From contig NZ_JH379027.1 in the NCBI RefSeq assembly GCF_000235505.1, forward strand, positions 1,947,329 through 1,984,696: a stretch of 37,368 nt of DNA. Reading direction: 5' to 3'. Of the stretch, positions 7,426 to 16,423 are shown piece by piece (position 1 is the stretch's first letter; each line of letters opens with the position of its first letter). Source of the DNA: Hungatella hathewayi WAL-18680. GTDB lineage: Bacteria > Bacillota > Clostridia > Lachnospirales > Lachnospiraceae. The notes under the pieces are model-generated. The model searched no databases, was not told the origin of the DNA, and saw only the letters and a list, made by a program, of their open reading frames with translations. The position numbers were made by a program, and so were the translations under genes.

Positions 7426-10400
7426 ATGGCAAGAAAAATGAAAACCATGGATGGTAACCATGCAGCAGCTCATGCGTCATACGCATTTACTGATGTAGCG
7501 GCTATCTATCCGATTACCCCATCTTCACCAATGGCAGAAGCTTCTGATGAGTGGGCGACAGACGGAAGAACCAATATCTTCGGTCAGACAGTACAGATTA
7601 CAGAGATGCAGTCTGAGGCAGGTGCAGCTGGCGCTGTACATGGTTCACTGGCAGCCGGTGCATTGACAACTACATACACCGCTTCCCAGGGTCTGTTATT
7701 AATGATTCCAAACCTTTACAAAATCGCTGGTGAGCAGCTGCCAGGCGTGTTCAACGTATCTGCCCGTGCACTTGCCAGCCATGCGTTATCTATTTTCGGT
7801 GACCATTCCGACGTTTACGCATGCCGTCAGACCGGCTGTGCGATGTTATGTGAGTCCAGCGTACAGGAAGTTATGGACCTGACCGTAGTTGCCCATATGG
7901 CAGCAATCGAGGGCAAGGTTCCGTTTATCAACTTCTTCGACGGATTCCGTACTTCTCATGAGATTCAGAAGATTGAGACATGGGATTATGAGGATTTGAA
8001 AGAGATGGTGGATATGGACGCGGTTGACGAGTTCCGTAAGCATGCTCTGAATCCAAACCATCCATGCCAGAGAGGTTCCGCTCAGAACCCTGACATCTTC
8101 TTCCAGGCAAGAGAGGCATGTAACCCATACTACGACGCATTACCGGCTATCGTTCAGAAATACATGGACAAGGTAAATGCTAAGATTGGTACTGATTACA
8201 AATTATTCAACTACTACGGAGCAGCTGACGCTGAGCATGTGATTGTTGCCATGGGTTCTGTCAATGACACCATTGAAGAGACCATCGATTACATGGTAAA
8301 GGGCGGCGCTAAGGTTGGTGTGGTAAAGGTTCGTCTTTACAGACCATTCGACGCACAGGCTCTGATTGACGCTATCCCGGATACGGTAAAACAGATTTCC
8401 GTATTAGACAGAACCAAAGAGCCAGGTTCCCTTGGCGAGCCGTTATACTTAGACGTTGTGGCAGCTCTTAAGGGCAGCAAGTTTGACCAGGTTCCTGTCT
8501 TCACAGGACGTTACGGTTTAGGCTCCAAGGATACCACACCGGCTCAGATCGTTGCCGTATTTGGCAACACCGAGAAGCAGAAATTCACCGTTGGTATCGT
8601 GGATGACGTGACCAACTTATCTCTGGAACTGGGAGCTCCGCTGGTTACCACACCGGAGGGAACTACCAACTGTAAGTTCTGGGGTCTGGGCGCTGACGGT
8701 ACCGTAGGTGCAAACAAGAACTCCATCAAGATTATCGGTGACAACACAGATATGTACGCTCAGGCTTACTTTGACTATGACTCCAAGAAGTCCGGCGGTG
8801 TTACCATGTCCCACTTACGTTTCGGACATACACCGATTAAGTCCACCTACCTGATTCGTCAGGCAAACTTCGTGGCCTGCCACAACCCTGCTTATGTGCG
8901 CAAGTACAACATGGTTCAGGAGCTGGTAGACGGCGGAACCTTCTTATTAAACTGCCCATGGGATATGGAAGCTCTTGAGAAGCATCTGCCAGGACAGGTG
9001 AAGAAGTTCATCGCTGACCACAACATCAACTTCTATACCATCGATGGTGTAAAGATTGGTATTGAGACCGGCATGGGCCCGACACGTATCAACACCATTT
9101 TACAGTCCGCATTCTTCGAGCTGACCGGCATTATCCCGGCTGAGAAGGCCAACGAACTGATGAAGGCAGCTGCCAAGGCTACTTACGGACGTAAGGGCGA
9201 GGACGTTGTTATGAAGAACTGGGCTGCTATCGACGCAGGCGCCAAGGGTCTTGTGAAGGTAGAGGTACCTGCAAGCTGGGCAAACTGTGAAGATGAAGGC
9301 TTAGACTATAAAGTAGTGACTGAGGGGAGAAAAGAAGTAATCGACTTCGTAAACAACGTTCAGTCCAAAGTGAATGCCCAGGAGGGTAACAACTTACCTG
9401 TATCTGCATTCAAGGATTATGTTGACGGCTCCACACCATCCGGTTCTTCCGCATACGAGAAACGTGGTATCGCTGTGAAGGTTCCGGTTTGGAATCCTGA
9501 CAACTGTATCCAGTGTAACTTCTGTTCCTATGTATGTCCTCATGCAGTTATCCGTCCGGTTGCTATGACCGCTGACGAGGCAGCTAAGGCTCCGGCAGAT
9601 ATGAAGATGCTGGATATGACCGGCATGCCAGGTATGAAGTTTGCCATCTCCATCTCCGCTCTTGACTGTACCGGATGTGGTTCCTGTGCAAACGTATGTC
9701 CTGGAAAGAAGGGCGAGAAGGCTCTTACCATGGGCGGCTTAGAGGAGAACTTAGGCGAGCAGGCGATCTTTGAATTCGGCCAGTCTTTACCGATCAAAGA
9801 GGAAGTTATCGCGAAGTTTAAAGAGAACACCGTTAAGGGAAGCCAGTTCAAACAGCCATTGCTTGAATTCTCAGGCGCATGTGCCGGATGTGGCGAGACA
9901 CCTTACGCAAAATTAATCACTCAGTTGTTTGGTGACAGAATGTACATTGCCAACGCAACCGGATGTTCTTCCATCTGGGGCAACTCTTCACCATCCACAC
10001 CATACACCGTAAATGCCAAGGGCCAGGGTCCTGCATGGGATAACTCCTTATTCGAGGACAACGCTGAGTTTGGTTACGGTATGTTACTGGCACAGAACGC
10101 GATCCGCGAGGGCTTAAAGGCCAAAGTGGAGACCGTGATGGCTTCCGATGAGTCCAGCGACGAAGTGAAGGCAGCCTGCAAAGACTACTTAGATACTTAC
10201 GGCGTAGGCGCTACCAATGGCTCCGCAACAGACAGACTGGTTGCAGCGTTAGAGGGTATCGACTGTGAGACCTGCAAGGATATCGTGAAGAACAAAGATT
10301 TCCTGGCTAAGAAGTCCCAGTGGGTATTCGGTGGTGACGGATGGGCTTACGATATCGGTTTCGGCGGTGTTGACCACGTACTTGCAAGCGGCAAGGACAT

Positions 10401-10962
10401 CAACATCATGGTATTCGATACCGAGGTTTACTCCAACACCGGTGGTCAGTCTTCCAAGGCTACCAAGACAGGCGCTGTTGCACAGTTCGCTGCCGGCGGT
10501 AAGGACACCAAGAAGAAAGACCTTGCAAGCATCGCTATGAGCTACGGCTACGTATATGTAGCACAGATTTCCATGGGCGCTGATTATGCACAGACCGTGA
10601 AGGCCATTGCCGAGGCAGAGGCTTATCCGGGACCGTCCTTAATCCTTGCTTACGCTCCATGTATCAACCATGGTATCAAGAAAGGTATGGACAAAGCACA
10701 GACCGAGGAGAAACTGGCTGTTGAGTGCGGTTACTGGAACAACTTCCGCTTCAACCCGGCTGCTGAGAAGAAATTCTCCTTAGACAGCAAGGCTCCGAAG
10801 TTAGAGACCTATCAGGACTTCTTAAAGGGTGAGGTTCGTTACGCATCCCTGGCTATGAAGAATCCTGAGAGAGCAGCTGAACTGTTCGCAAAGAACGAGG
10901 CAGATGCGAAGGAGAGATACGAGTACCTGCAGAAGCTGGTTACTCTGTATGGAAATGACTAA
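7426..10962 (+). CDS. nifJ: Pyruvate:ferredoxin (flavodoxin) oxidoreductase
   Basis: This 1178-residue single-chain PFOR has normal full length. It oxidises pyruvate with CoA to acetyl-CoA and CO2, reducing ferredoxin, and is central to anaerobic fermentation. The N-terminal pyruvate-binding domain opens with MDGNHAAAHASYAFTDVAAI and YPITPSSPMAE. Two [4Fe-4S] motifs follow, CIQCNFCSYVCP near residue 695 and CTGCGSCANVCPG near 748. The C-terminal thiamine-diphosphate domain has CAGCGETPY near 820, GDGWAYDIGFGG and NTGGQSSKAT. The cluster nearest thiamine uses CAGC plus cysteines in ATGCSS and APCINHG. It is preceded by TAGGAGGAAAATCAA and closed by a terminator. Codon choice (CGT, GGT, AAC, TTC) is much more biased than in neighbouring genes, as expected for a very abundant protein. 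Confidence 0.99.
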   Translation: MARKMKTMDGNHAAAHASYAFTDVAAIYPITPSSPMAEASDEWATDGRTNIFGQTVQITEMQSEAGAAGAVHGSLAAGALTTTYTASQGLLLMIPNLYKIAGEQLPGVFNVSARALASHALSIFGDHSDVYACRQTGCAMLCESSVQEVMDLTVVAHMAAIEGKVPFINFFDGFRTSHEIQKIETWDYEDLKEMVDMDAVDEFRKHALNPNHPCQRGSAQNPDIFFQAREACNPYYDALPAIVQKYMDKVNAKIGTDYKLFNYYGAADAEHVIVAMGSVNDTIEETIDYMVKGGAKVGVVKVRLYRPFDAQALIDAIPDTVKQISVLDRTKEPGSLGEPLYLDVVAALKGSKFDQVPVFTGRYGLGSKDTTPAQIVAVFGNTEKQKFTVGIVDDVTNLSLELGAPLVTTPEGTTNCKFWGLGADGTVGANKNSIKIIGDNTDMYAQAYFDYDSKKSGGVTMSHLRFGHTPIKSTYLIRQANFVACHNPAYVRKYNMVQELVDGGTFLLNCPWDMEALEKHLPGQVKKFIADHNINFYTIDGVKIGIETGMGPTRINTILQSAFFELTGIIPAEKANELMKAAAKATYGRKGEDVVMKNWAAIDAGAKGLVKVEVPASWANCEDEGLDYKVVTEGRKEVIDFVNNVQSKVNAQEGNNLPVSAFKDYVDGSTPSGSSAYEKRGIAVKVPVWNPDNCIQCNFCSYVCPHAVIRPVAMTADEAAKAPADMKMLDMTGMPGMKFAISISALDCTGCGSCANVCPGKKGEKALTMGGLEENLGEQAIFEFGQSLPIKEEVIAKFKENTVKGSQFKQPLLEFSGACAGCGETPYAKLITQLFGDRMYIANATGCSSIWGNSSPSTPYTVNAKGQGPAWDNSLFEDNAEFGYGMLLAQNAIREGLKAKVETVMASDESSDEVKAACKDYLDTYGVGATNGSATDRLVAALEGIDCETCKDIVKNKDFLAKKSQWVFGGDGWAYDIGFGGVDHVLASGKDINIMVFDTEVYSNTGGQSSKATKTGAVAQFAAGGKDTKKKDLASIAMSYGYVYVAQISMGADYAQTVKAIAEAEAYPGPSLILAYAPCINHGIKKGMDKAQTEEKLAVECGYWNNFRFNPAAEKKFSLDSKAPKLETYQDFLKGEVRYASLAMKNPERAAELFAKNEADAKERYEYLQKLVTLYGND

Positions 10963-11005
10963 GTTTCCGATTAATTGATATGTAACAGTTCATAAAAACG
11001 TAAGA

Positions 11006-11036
11006 AACCCCGCTCTTGACAGGGCGGGGTTTTTTA
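11006..11036 (+). terminator. Intrinsic terminator after PFOR
   Basis: AACCCCGC and GCGGGGTT form an 8-bp stem with a 10-nt loop, followed by TTTTTT. Confidence 0.95.
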
Positions 11037-11038
11037 TG

Positions 11039-11079
11039 TATACTAACTGTATTAAGAGTATTAATACACTAATAATACA
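11039..11079 (+). promoter_or_regulatory. Promoter and probable autoregulatory operator of the GntR/ABC operon
   Basis: TATACT (11039-11044) can serve as -10. Just downstream are repeated GTATTA half-sites, including the perfect palindrome GTATTAATAC (11058-11067) and a flanking GTATTA / TAATAC pair. YtrA-type regulators usually repress their own operon from such AT-rich inverted repeats. Binding here is inferred. Confidence 0.55.
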
Positions 11080-11108
11080 ATCATCATAGAACAGAAAGGA
11101 GGACGCAG

Positions 11109-11516
11109 ATGATACTGTTGGATTATAAAGACAGGAGACCTATCTACGAACAGATTGTGGAGAAGCTGCAGGAACTGATGGTGTGCGGGGCATTGCCGGA
11201 GGACAGCCAGCTGCCGTCGGTGCGGAGTCTGGCCATGGACTTGTCCATCAATCCCAATACCATACAGCGGGCGTACGCGGAGCTGGAGCGGCAGGGATAC
11301 ATTTATTCGATTAAGGGGAAAGGGAGTTTTGTGGCGGAGAATACCGGGATTAAGGAGACGAAAAAACTTCGTTTATATAAAGACCTGGAGAAGCTGACAG
11401 ACGAGGCGAAGCTCATTGGAGTGACGAAGGAGGAGTTTGTGGAACAGGTCAGCCGGAATTTTGACTTAAGGAGGGAACGAGATGATAGAAGCGAAGAATC
11501 TGACAAAACGGTTTGA
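11109..11516 (+). CDS. GntR-family regulator, YtrA subfamily
   Basis: This 135-residue protein has an N-terminal winged helix-turn-helix (DRRPIYEQIVEKLQELMVCG, LPSVRSLAMDLSINPNTIQRAYAELERQGYI) and only a short C-terminal helical tail. It therefore lacks the FCD or UTRA effector domains. This is the YtrA architecture, typical of regulators encoded beside ABC-2 exporters responding to envelope stress. The start follows AAAGGAGGACGCAG. The 3' end overlaps the ATP-binding gene by 35 bases, with the next ribosome-binding site inside this gene. It likely represses the operon through the palindrome upstream. Confidence 0.93.
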   Translation: MILLDYKDRRPIYEQIVEKLQELMVCGALPEDSQLPSVRSLAMDLSINPNTIQRAYAELERQGYIYSIKGKGSFVAENTGIKETKKLRLYKDLEKLTDEAKLIGVTKEEFVEQVSRNFDLRRERDDRSEESDKTV

Positions 11517-12381
11517 GCAGATTGTAGCGGTGGACCATATCAATGCCACTATTAAGGATGGCAGTGTGTTCGGTCTGATTGGCACCAATGGCGCCGGAAA
11601 GAGTACCTTTCTGAGGATGGCCAGCGGAGTGTTGAAGCCGGATGAAGGCAGCATTACCATAGACGGGGAACCGGTGTTTGAGAATACCAGGGTGAAATCC
11701 AGGTTTTTCTATATATCAGACGACCAGTTTTTCTTTAATAATGCCACACCGGACGAGATGATGTCCTTTTACATGACGGTGTATCCGAAATTTGACAAGA
11801 TGCGCTATATTCACCTGATGGAGAGTTTTGACTTGGAGCGGAAGCGGAAGATCAATACCTTCTCCAAGGGCATGAAGAAGCAGGTGTCCGTCATCTGCGG
11901 TGTCTGCGCCGGGACGGATTATCTGTTCTGTGATGAGACCTTTGACGGGCTGGACCCGGTGATGCGGCAGACGGTGAAGAGCATTTTCGTGGGGGATATG
12001 CAGGAGCGGAATCTGACTCCGATTATCGCGTCCCACAACCTGCGGGAGCTGGAGGATATCTGCGACCATGTGGGACTGCTTCACAAGGGCGGCATTTTGC
12101 TTTCCAAGGATTTGGATGACATGAAGCTGAACATACACAAGATTCAGTGCGTGCTGGAGCCTGGCATGGAGCCGGAGGATTTGGTGGCTCTTGACAAGGT
12201 GAAGATTGAACGGCGAGGAAGTCTGTGCACCCTGACAGTCAGGGGGACCAGGGAGGAAGTGGAAGCCCTGATGGCAGACTATCACCCGGTATTTGCGGAG
12301 ATTATTCCACTGTCTCTGGAAGAAATATTTATCAGTGAAACGGAGGTGGCCGGTTATGACATCAAAAAACTTGTGCTTTAA
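11482..12381 (+). CDS. ABC transporter ATP-binding protein (YtrB-like)
   Basis: This 299-residue nucleotide-binding subunit has Walker A GTNGAGKST near residue 36, an atypical signature FSKGMKKQ in place of LSGGQ, Walker B YLFCDETFDGLDP, and a switch histidine in IIASHNLREL. The SKGMKKQ signature is typical of the YtrB/CcmA-like ATPases of ABC-2 exporters regulated by YtrA. It acts on the cytoplasmic face with the following permease. The ribosome-binding site AAGGAGGG lies in the end of the regulator gene. The last 26 bases overlap the permease start, so the three genes form a coupled operon. Confidence 0.95.
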   Translation: MIEAKNLTKRFEQIVAVDHINATIKDGSVFGLIGTNGAGKSTFLRMASGVLKPDEGSITIDGEPVFENTRVKSRFFYISDDQFFFNNATPDEMMSFYMTVYPKFDKMRYIHLMESFDLERKRKINTFSKGMKKQVSVICGVCAGTDYLFCDETFDGLDPVMRQTVKSIFVGDMQERNLTPIIASHNLRELEDICDHVGLLHKGGILLSKDLDDMKLNIHKIQCVLEPGMEPEDLVALDKVKIERRGSLCTLTVRGTREEVEALMADYHPVFAEIIPLSLEEIFISETEVAGYDIKKLVL

Positions 12382-14272
12382 ACTGATGAGAGAAGATTTG
12401 AAACGTCGAATCTGGACGGTGGCGCTGCTGATGCTGACATTTTTCTTCTGTATTGTGATTCCCGTGTTCTATTCAGGAAGCAGACCTATGGATGAGTTCA
12501 CGGATGCCCTGATGTGGCTTAACAATGTGCGGGATGAGGTGTGGGAGATTGTCGGCGCGGAGAATCCGTTTATCGTCATGACTATGATTGTGGCGGCCAT
12601 TGTCTGCGGCGTGTCGGGATTCAGCTATCTCCACGCGGCCAAGAAGGTAGATTTTTACCACAGCATTCCGGTTAAGAGAGAGCAGCTGTTTTTGGCTTCC
12701 TACTTGAACGGAATCCTTATGATGGCGGCGGTTTATCTGTTAAACCTGCTGATTGCCATGATAGGGGCCAGCACCTTCGGCGTGGGATTTGGGGAGACCT
12801 TCAGCGTGGCCATGATGGCATTTTTCTTCCACATGGCATTTTACTGCCTGATGTACACCACCGTGGTACTGGCTATGATGCTGACGGGAAATGTGATTAT
12901 TGCGCTGCTTGGAACGCTGGTGTTCTACTCCTACGGCCCGCTGGTGACGGCATTGTTTTCCGGATATATGTCCAGCTGGTTTCAGACATTTTCCTACACG
13001 GACGGTCTCAATGATAAGCTGGAATTCCTGATGGTGCACACGTCACCATTTGGATATTACATGACGAAAATAGACAGTTATGGGGAGGAATCGGTGGCGG
13101 CGGTGGTTCTGGCCACCTGCCTGATTGCTGCGCTGCTGGCGGTTGGCGCATGTCTGCTGTATCGTCTGCGCCCGTCGGAATCGGCTGGCAGGGCGATGGC
13201 GTTTAAAAAGACCATGGCGCCTATCAAGATTCTGCTGGTTATGCCGCTGGCACTGGCCTTCAGTCTGTTCTTCTATATGCTTCGCTCCAGCTTTGGCTGG
13301 GCCATATTTGGAGTGTTATGTGGTGCATTGATTGTCCACTGCCTGATGGAGATTATCTATCACTTTGATTTTCGGAAGCTGTTTTCCCACAAAGTCCACC
13401 TGGCGGTCTGCATCGTGGCCGGTCTTCTGATTGTGTGCGGGTTCCGGTTTGACTGGTTTGGCTATGACTCTTATCTGCCGAAGGAAAATCAGGTGAAATC
13501 GGCTTCTGTTTACTTGAGAAGTCTGGATAACTGGGTGACTTACGGATATGTGCAGGAGCCGCGGTATGAGGACGGATATTACCGTTGGAATTACCAGAGT
13601 GGGGAAGCGTTTATCCGGGAGTATATGAAGCTGGAGCAGACTGCCGAGGTGATTGCCATGGCAGAGGAAGGAATTGCCTACAACAAAAATGTCAAGAACC
13701 AGCAGTGGTCGGATTACAATGATTACGAGGAGTACATGGGCTTTAATGTGGAATATACGCTGAACAGCGGCAGAGTGGTGTCCAGAATTTACTCGGCTCC
13801 GGTCAGCGCGATAGAGGATAGCCTGAGGCAGATTTATAACAGTCCGGCCTACAAAAAGGGCGTGTACCCCATCCTTTCCCAGACAGCCGACGAGACGGTG
13901 CGGGCGAATTTCCAGCAGTATGATAAGATTGCCGGAATTGTGGAAGGCGGGGCGTCCGCAGAGCTTCTGAAGGCTTATCAGGAGGACTTAGAGAGTCTGA
14001 CCTATGAGACCAGAGAGAAAGAGCTGCCTATCGGAACCATCCAGTTTGTGACAACCATCATGGACAAAGCCCTGACGGGACGGGAAAATGATTCCAGCAA
14101 CGGTTACTACTATTCCAGAGATATTGCGGACAGATGTTATTATCCCGTATATCCGTCCTTTACAAAGACGCTGGAGCTGTTAGAGAAGAATGGCGTGACC
14201 GTGGAACATGGCCTGAGCAGCTCCAATGTGGAGAAGATAGAAATATGGGATTATTCCGGCGGGAGGGAATAG
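12356..14272 (+). CDS. ABC-2 permease with C-terminal DUF6449-like region, truncated by an in-frame TAG
   Basis: The start at 12356 (MTSKNLCFKLMREDLKRR) follows CGGAGGT; the longer frame from 12293 would overlap the ATPase gene needlessly. About eight hydrophobic segments occupy residues 15-350. A soluble domain, probably extracellular, follows from about residue 375 and resembles DUF6449 of Lachnospiraceae permeases. The frame stops at TAG (14270-14272) after EIWDYSGGRE, giving 638 residues. The same frame then stays open for 98 more codons with matching composition, so the intact gene probably ended at 14569 (737 residues with the TAG as one codon). The membrane part and most of the external domain remain, so the product may still function. 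A sequencing error or stop readthrough cannot be excluded. Confidence 0.85.
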   Translation: MTSKNLCFKLMREDLKRRIWTVALLMLTFFFCIVIPVFYSGSRPMDEFTDALMWLNNVRDEVWEIVGAENPFIVMTMIVAAIVCGVSGFSYLHAAKKVDFYHSIPVKREQLFLASYLNGILMMAAVYLLNLLIAMIGASTFGVGFGETFSVAMMAFFFHMAFYCLMYTTVVLAMMLTGNVIIALLGTLVFYSYGPLVTALFSGYMSSWFQTFSYTDGLNDKLEFLMVHTSPFGYYMTKIDSYGEESVAAVVLATCLIAALLAVGACLLYRLRPSESAGRAMAFKKTMAPIKILLVMPLALAFSLFFYMLRSSFGWAIFGVLCGALIVHCLMEIIYHFDFRKLFSHKVHLAVCIVAGLLIVCGFRFDWFGYDSYLPKENQVKSASVYLRSLDNWVTYGYVQEPRYEDGYYRWNYQSGEAFIREYMKLEQTAEVIAMAEEGIAYNKNVKNQQWSDYNDYEEYMGFNVEYTLNSGRVVSRIYSAPVSAIEDSLRQIYNSPAYKKGVYPILSQTADETVRANFQQYDKIAGIVEGGASAELLKAYQEDLESLTYETREKELPIGTIQFVTTIMDKALTGRENDSSNGYYYSRDIADRCYYPVYPSFTKTLELLEKNGVTVEHGLSSSNVEKIEIWDYSGGRE

Positions 14273-14569
14273 TCCGGCAGTTACTATGATGAGTATGGTT
14301 ACGAAGTAAAGGAGTACGGCTATTCCGCTGCCGCGGATGGGGATATCCATATTACCATCGTGGATAAGGCGGAGATTGATGAACTGGGGCCGGCCCTTGT
14401 GTACCAGGACTATTACGGTATGAATGAATCGGCCTGGTGGACCCAGGTGATGAACACGGATGTGTCCGTGACCATGGAGGACGGAAGGTATATCCGCTGT
14501 CTTCTGGACAGTGAGAAGGTTCCTGCTTTTCTGAAACAGAGAATAGAGCAGACGGCAACTGAGTCGTAG
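14273..14569 (+). pseudogene. Separated 3' end of the ABC permease gene
   Basis: These 98 codons continue the permease frame directly after TAG (SGSYYDEYGYEVKEYGYSAA ... KQRIEQTATES). Content is coding-like and ends at a natural TAG. An internal ATG at 14360 has no good ribosome-binding site, so independent translation is unlikely. One base substitution restoring a sense codon would join it to the upstream gene. Confidence 0.75.
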
Positions 14570-14608
14570 GGAATTTTCATAAGGATAGGATAAAATAAGG
14601 ATGTCATG

Positions 14609-14637
14609 TTGACTTTCTTACTCTGACAGGCTATGAT
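14609..14637 (+). promoter_or_regulatory. Sigma-A promoter of the zinc-ribbon gene
   Basis: TTGACT and TATGAT are separated by exactly 17 bp, 35 bases upstream of the start codon. Confidence 0.8.
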
Positions 14638-14671
14638 AAAGAGAGATTCGGCTTAAAGGAGGAAGGTTGAC

Positions 14672-15163
14672 ATGGCATTTTTAGATGATTTGGGCAAGAC
14701 ACTGACGGATATGGGCAAGGACGCGGCACAGAAGACGAAAGACGTTGTGGATATACTTCAGATGAAAGCACAGATTGGCACGGAGAAATCAAAGCTTCGT
14801 GATTTGTATGCGACCATCGGAAAAAGCTATTATGAGGTGCATAAGGACTCGGCGGAGGCGGAGCATGCGGAAGCCTGCGGCCAGATTGAGAGCAGCTTGG
14901 CGAAGATTGCCGAGCTGGAAGAGAAAATCAGCAGACTGGACAATACGGTCACCTGCCCATCCTGCGGCGCTGTGCTGGATAAGGGTTCCGCATTCTGCAA
15001 CCGCTGTGGAGCCGCTGTCGTATCCCCCAGCCAGGATTTGATGGTGGTGGGAGAGGACGCTTTCGATGAGGCGGATAATGTGGTGGTGGAAGACGTCAAG
15101 GAAGACGTGAAAGAGACTGCCGGGGATATCGTCGTGGAAGAAGCGGAAAAGACGGAAGAGTAA
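14672..15163 (+). CDS. Coiled-coil zinc-ribbon protein
   Basis: The 163-residue protein begins with an amphipathic helical region (MAFLDDLGKTLTDMGKDAAQ) and a long coiled coil up to about residue 90. A zinc ribbon follows, CPSCGAVLDKGSAFCNRCG (two CxxC pairs, about 95-114), and the tail is very acidic. It has no signal peptide or membrane helix. Such short coiled-coil plus ribbon proteins are common and uncharacterised in Lachnospiraceae. A scaffold or envelope-associated role is possible but not shown. The start follows AAAGGAGGAAGGTTGAC, and the gene is monocistronic with its own promoter and terminator. Confidence 0.88.
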   Translation: MAFLDDLGKTLTDMGKDAAQKTKDVVDILQMKAQIGTEKSKLRDLYATIGKSYYEVHKDSAEAEHAEACGQIESSLAKIAELEEKISRLDNTVTCPSCGAVLDKGSAFCNRCGAAVVSPSQDLMVVGEDAFDEADNVVVEDVKEDVKETAGDIVVEEAEKTEE

Positions 15164-15195
15164 CAGGATCGTTTGACAACAAGACAGTGAAAAAG

Positions 15196-15241
15196 AAAAA
15201 GAGAAGCAGGTGGACGGCAATGTCCATCAACTTCTCTTTTT
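15196..15241. terminator. Bidirectional terminator between convergent genes
   Basis: AAAAAGAGAAG and CTTCTCTTTTT pair, with an inner TGGAC/GTCCA stem. T-tracts follow on both strands, so it ends both the zinc-ribbon gene and popT. Confidence 0.9.
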
Positions 15242-15253
15242 GTTTATAAATTT

Positions 15254-16144
15254 TTATTCCGATTGTTCTCCCAGATACCGGGTCACCACCGCGCCAACTA
15301 TCGCCAGCACTATGCCAACCAGCACGCTTCCCGCCTTTAAGGAGGAGAGCTGTTCAAACAGCCCGGTGTTGTAGAAGATGGCAAAGGGCGAGGCCACAAT
15401 CAGGCCAAGTATGGCACAGTAGGTCTGCACGCCATAGCGCTCAAACAGGAAGGTGATCAGTTTGGCAATCAGGAAGATGCCAAGCAGCACCCCGATGCCA
15501 AGGGGAAACAGAAGCAGAAAGCCATTTAACAGGCCGGCGGTGTCAAGGTTTTTCAGCGCCTCGATGAAGGAGCGGATGGCTTCCAAAATGCCGTAATAGT
15601 AACCCAGAATCATCATCACCAGAGAGCCGCTGACGCCCGGCACCACCATGGTGGCGGAGGCGATAATGCCCACCAGAAACAGGCTGATCATAGTTCCGGC
15701 CGTAGGCGTGAAGGTCTTAAGCACCTCGGTGTCCTCATTTAACATAGGCAGGAATACCGCCACGGCAAACAGCGCCAGAAACGCGATGACGCCGCTGACT
15801 CCGATGGAGGAGCCTTTCTTGTGTAAATCCTTTCTCAGAGCCCTGACGAGAACCGGAATGCCGCCCAGAATCAGGCCCACAAAGGTCATACAGGTCACAA
15901 AGGTATATTTGCTCAACAGAAACTCAATGGCGTAGGAAAATCCCACAATCCCGATGCCGCAGCCGAGAATGATGGGCAGCAGGGCAGCCAGGCTTTTCTT
16001 CCAGTCTTTTAACAGATTGGAGATGGAAGAAATCAGTTTGTCATAGATGCCCAGCGAGACAGCCATGGTTCCGCCGCTGACACCGGGAATCACGTTGGCA
16101 ATGCCGATAAACATGCCTTTTATGGTATCCATAAGAAATGTCAT
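15254..16144 (-). CDS. popT: DUF368 polyprenyl-phosphate transporter
   Basis: This 296-residue polytopic membrane protein (about 8-9 helices) belongs to the DUF368 family. It carries two internally related motifs: IPGVSGGTMAVSLGIYDKLI near the N-terminus and VPGVSGSLVMMILGYYYGIL in the second half, the hallmark of an inverted-repeat transporter. DUF368 proteins have been shown to recycle undecaprenyl phosphate across the membrane for wall and teichoic-acid synthesis. This fits its place next to an LTA-synthase-like gene transcribed divergently. The start follows AGAGGACAAACT, and a consensus promoter lies upstream. Confidence 0.93.
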   Translation of the reverse strand: MTFLMDTIKGMFIGIANVIPGVSGGTMAVSLGIYDKLISSISNLLKDWKKSLAALLPIILGCGIGIVGFSYAIEFLLSKYTFVTCMTFVGLILGGIPVLVRALRKDLHKKGSSIGVSGVIAFLALFAVAVFLPMLNEDTEVLKTFTPTAGTMISLFLVGIIASATMVVPGVSGSLVMMILGYYYGILEAIRSFIEALKNLDTAGLLNGFLLLFPLGIGVLLGIFLIAKLITFLFERYGVQTYCAILGLIVASPFAIFYNTGLFEQLSSLKAGSVLVGIVLAIVGAVVTRYLGEQSE

Positions 16145-16191
16145 AGTTTGTCCTCTTTCCGTGGCGACGCATGTAAAAAGCCACTGGGTCT

Positions 16192-16220
16192 ATTATAGGT
16201 GGAAGGCCGTATCCTGTCAA
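16192..16220 (-). promoter_or_regulatory. Consensus sigma-A promoter of popT
   Basis: On the minus strand perfect TTGACA and TATAAT boxes are 17 bp apart, about 50 bases upstream of the popT start. Confidence 0.9.
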
Positions 16221-16329
16221 GAATTCCCGGCGTTGTTTTATAGATATTTAACAGACAAAATCACCTGTTTTTTTCAGGAAATACCTATGTAAATTGTAAG
16301 AAAAGGCTATGTTAATTTCAGGTGAAATG

Positions 16330-16338
16330 TGTTAGACT
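16330..16338 (+). promoter_or_regulatory. Extended -10 promoter of the LTA-synthase-like gene
   Basis: TGTTAGACT is a TGn-extended -10 box with a weak TGTTAA at the -35 position. It implies a transcription start near 16345, which rules out the in-frame start at 16322. Confidence 0.5.
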
Positions 16339-16423
16339 AGAGCGGCATGAAGGGTGGCGGAACAGGCAGATGTCACGCCACATACGGATGAAGAGAGAAG
16401 CTGGAATTCAGGGGTATGGGAAA

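Noticed and set aside
14360-14569. Independent small gene after the permease
   Set aside because: It is in the same frame as the permease, coding content starts before this ATG, and no ribosome-binding site precedes it.
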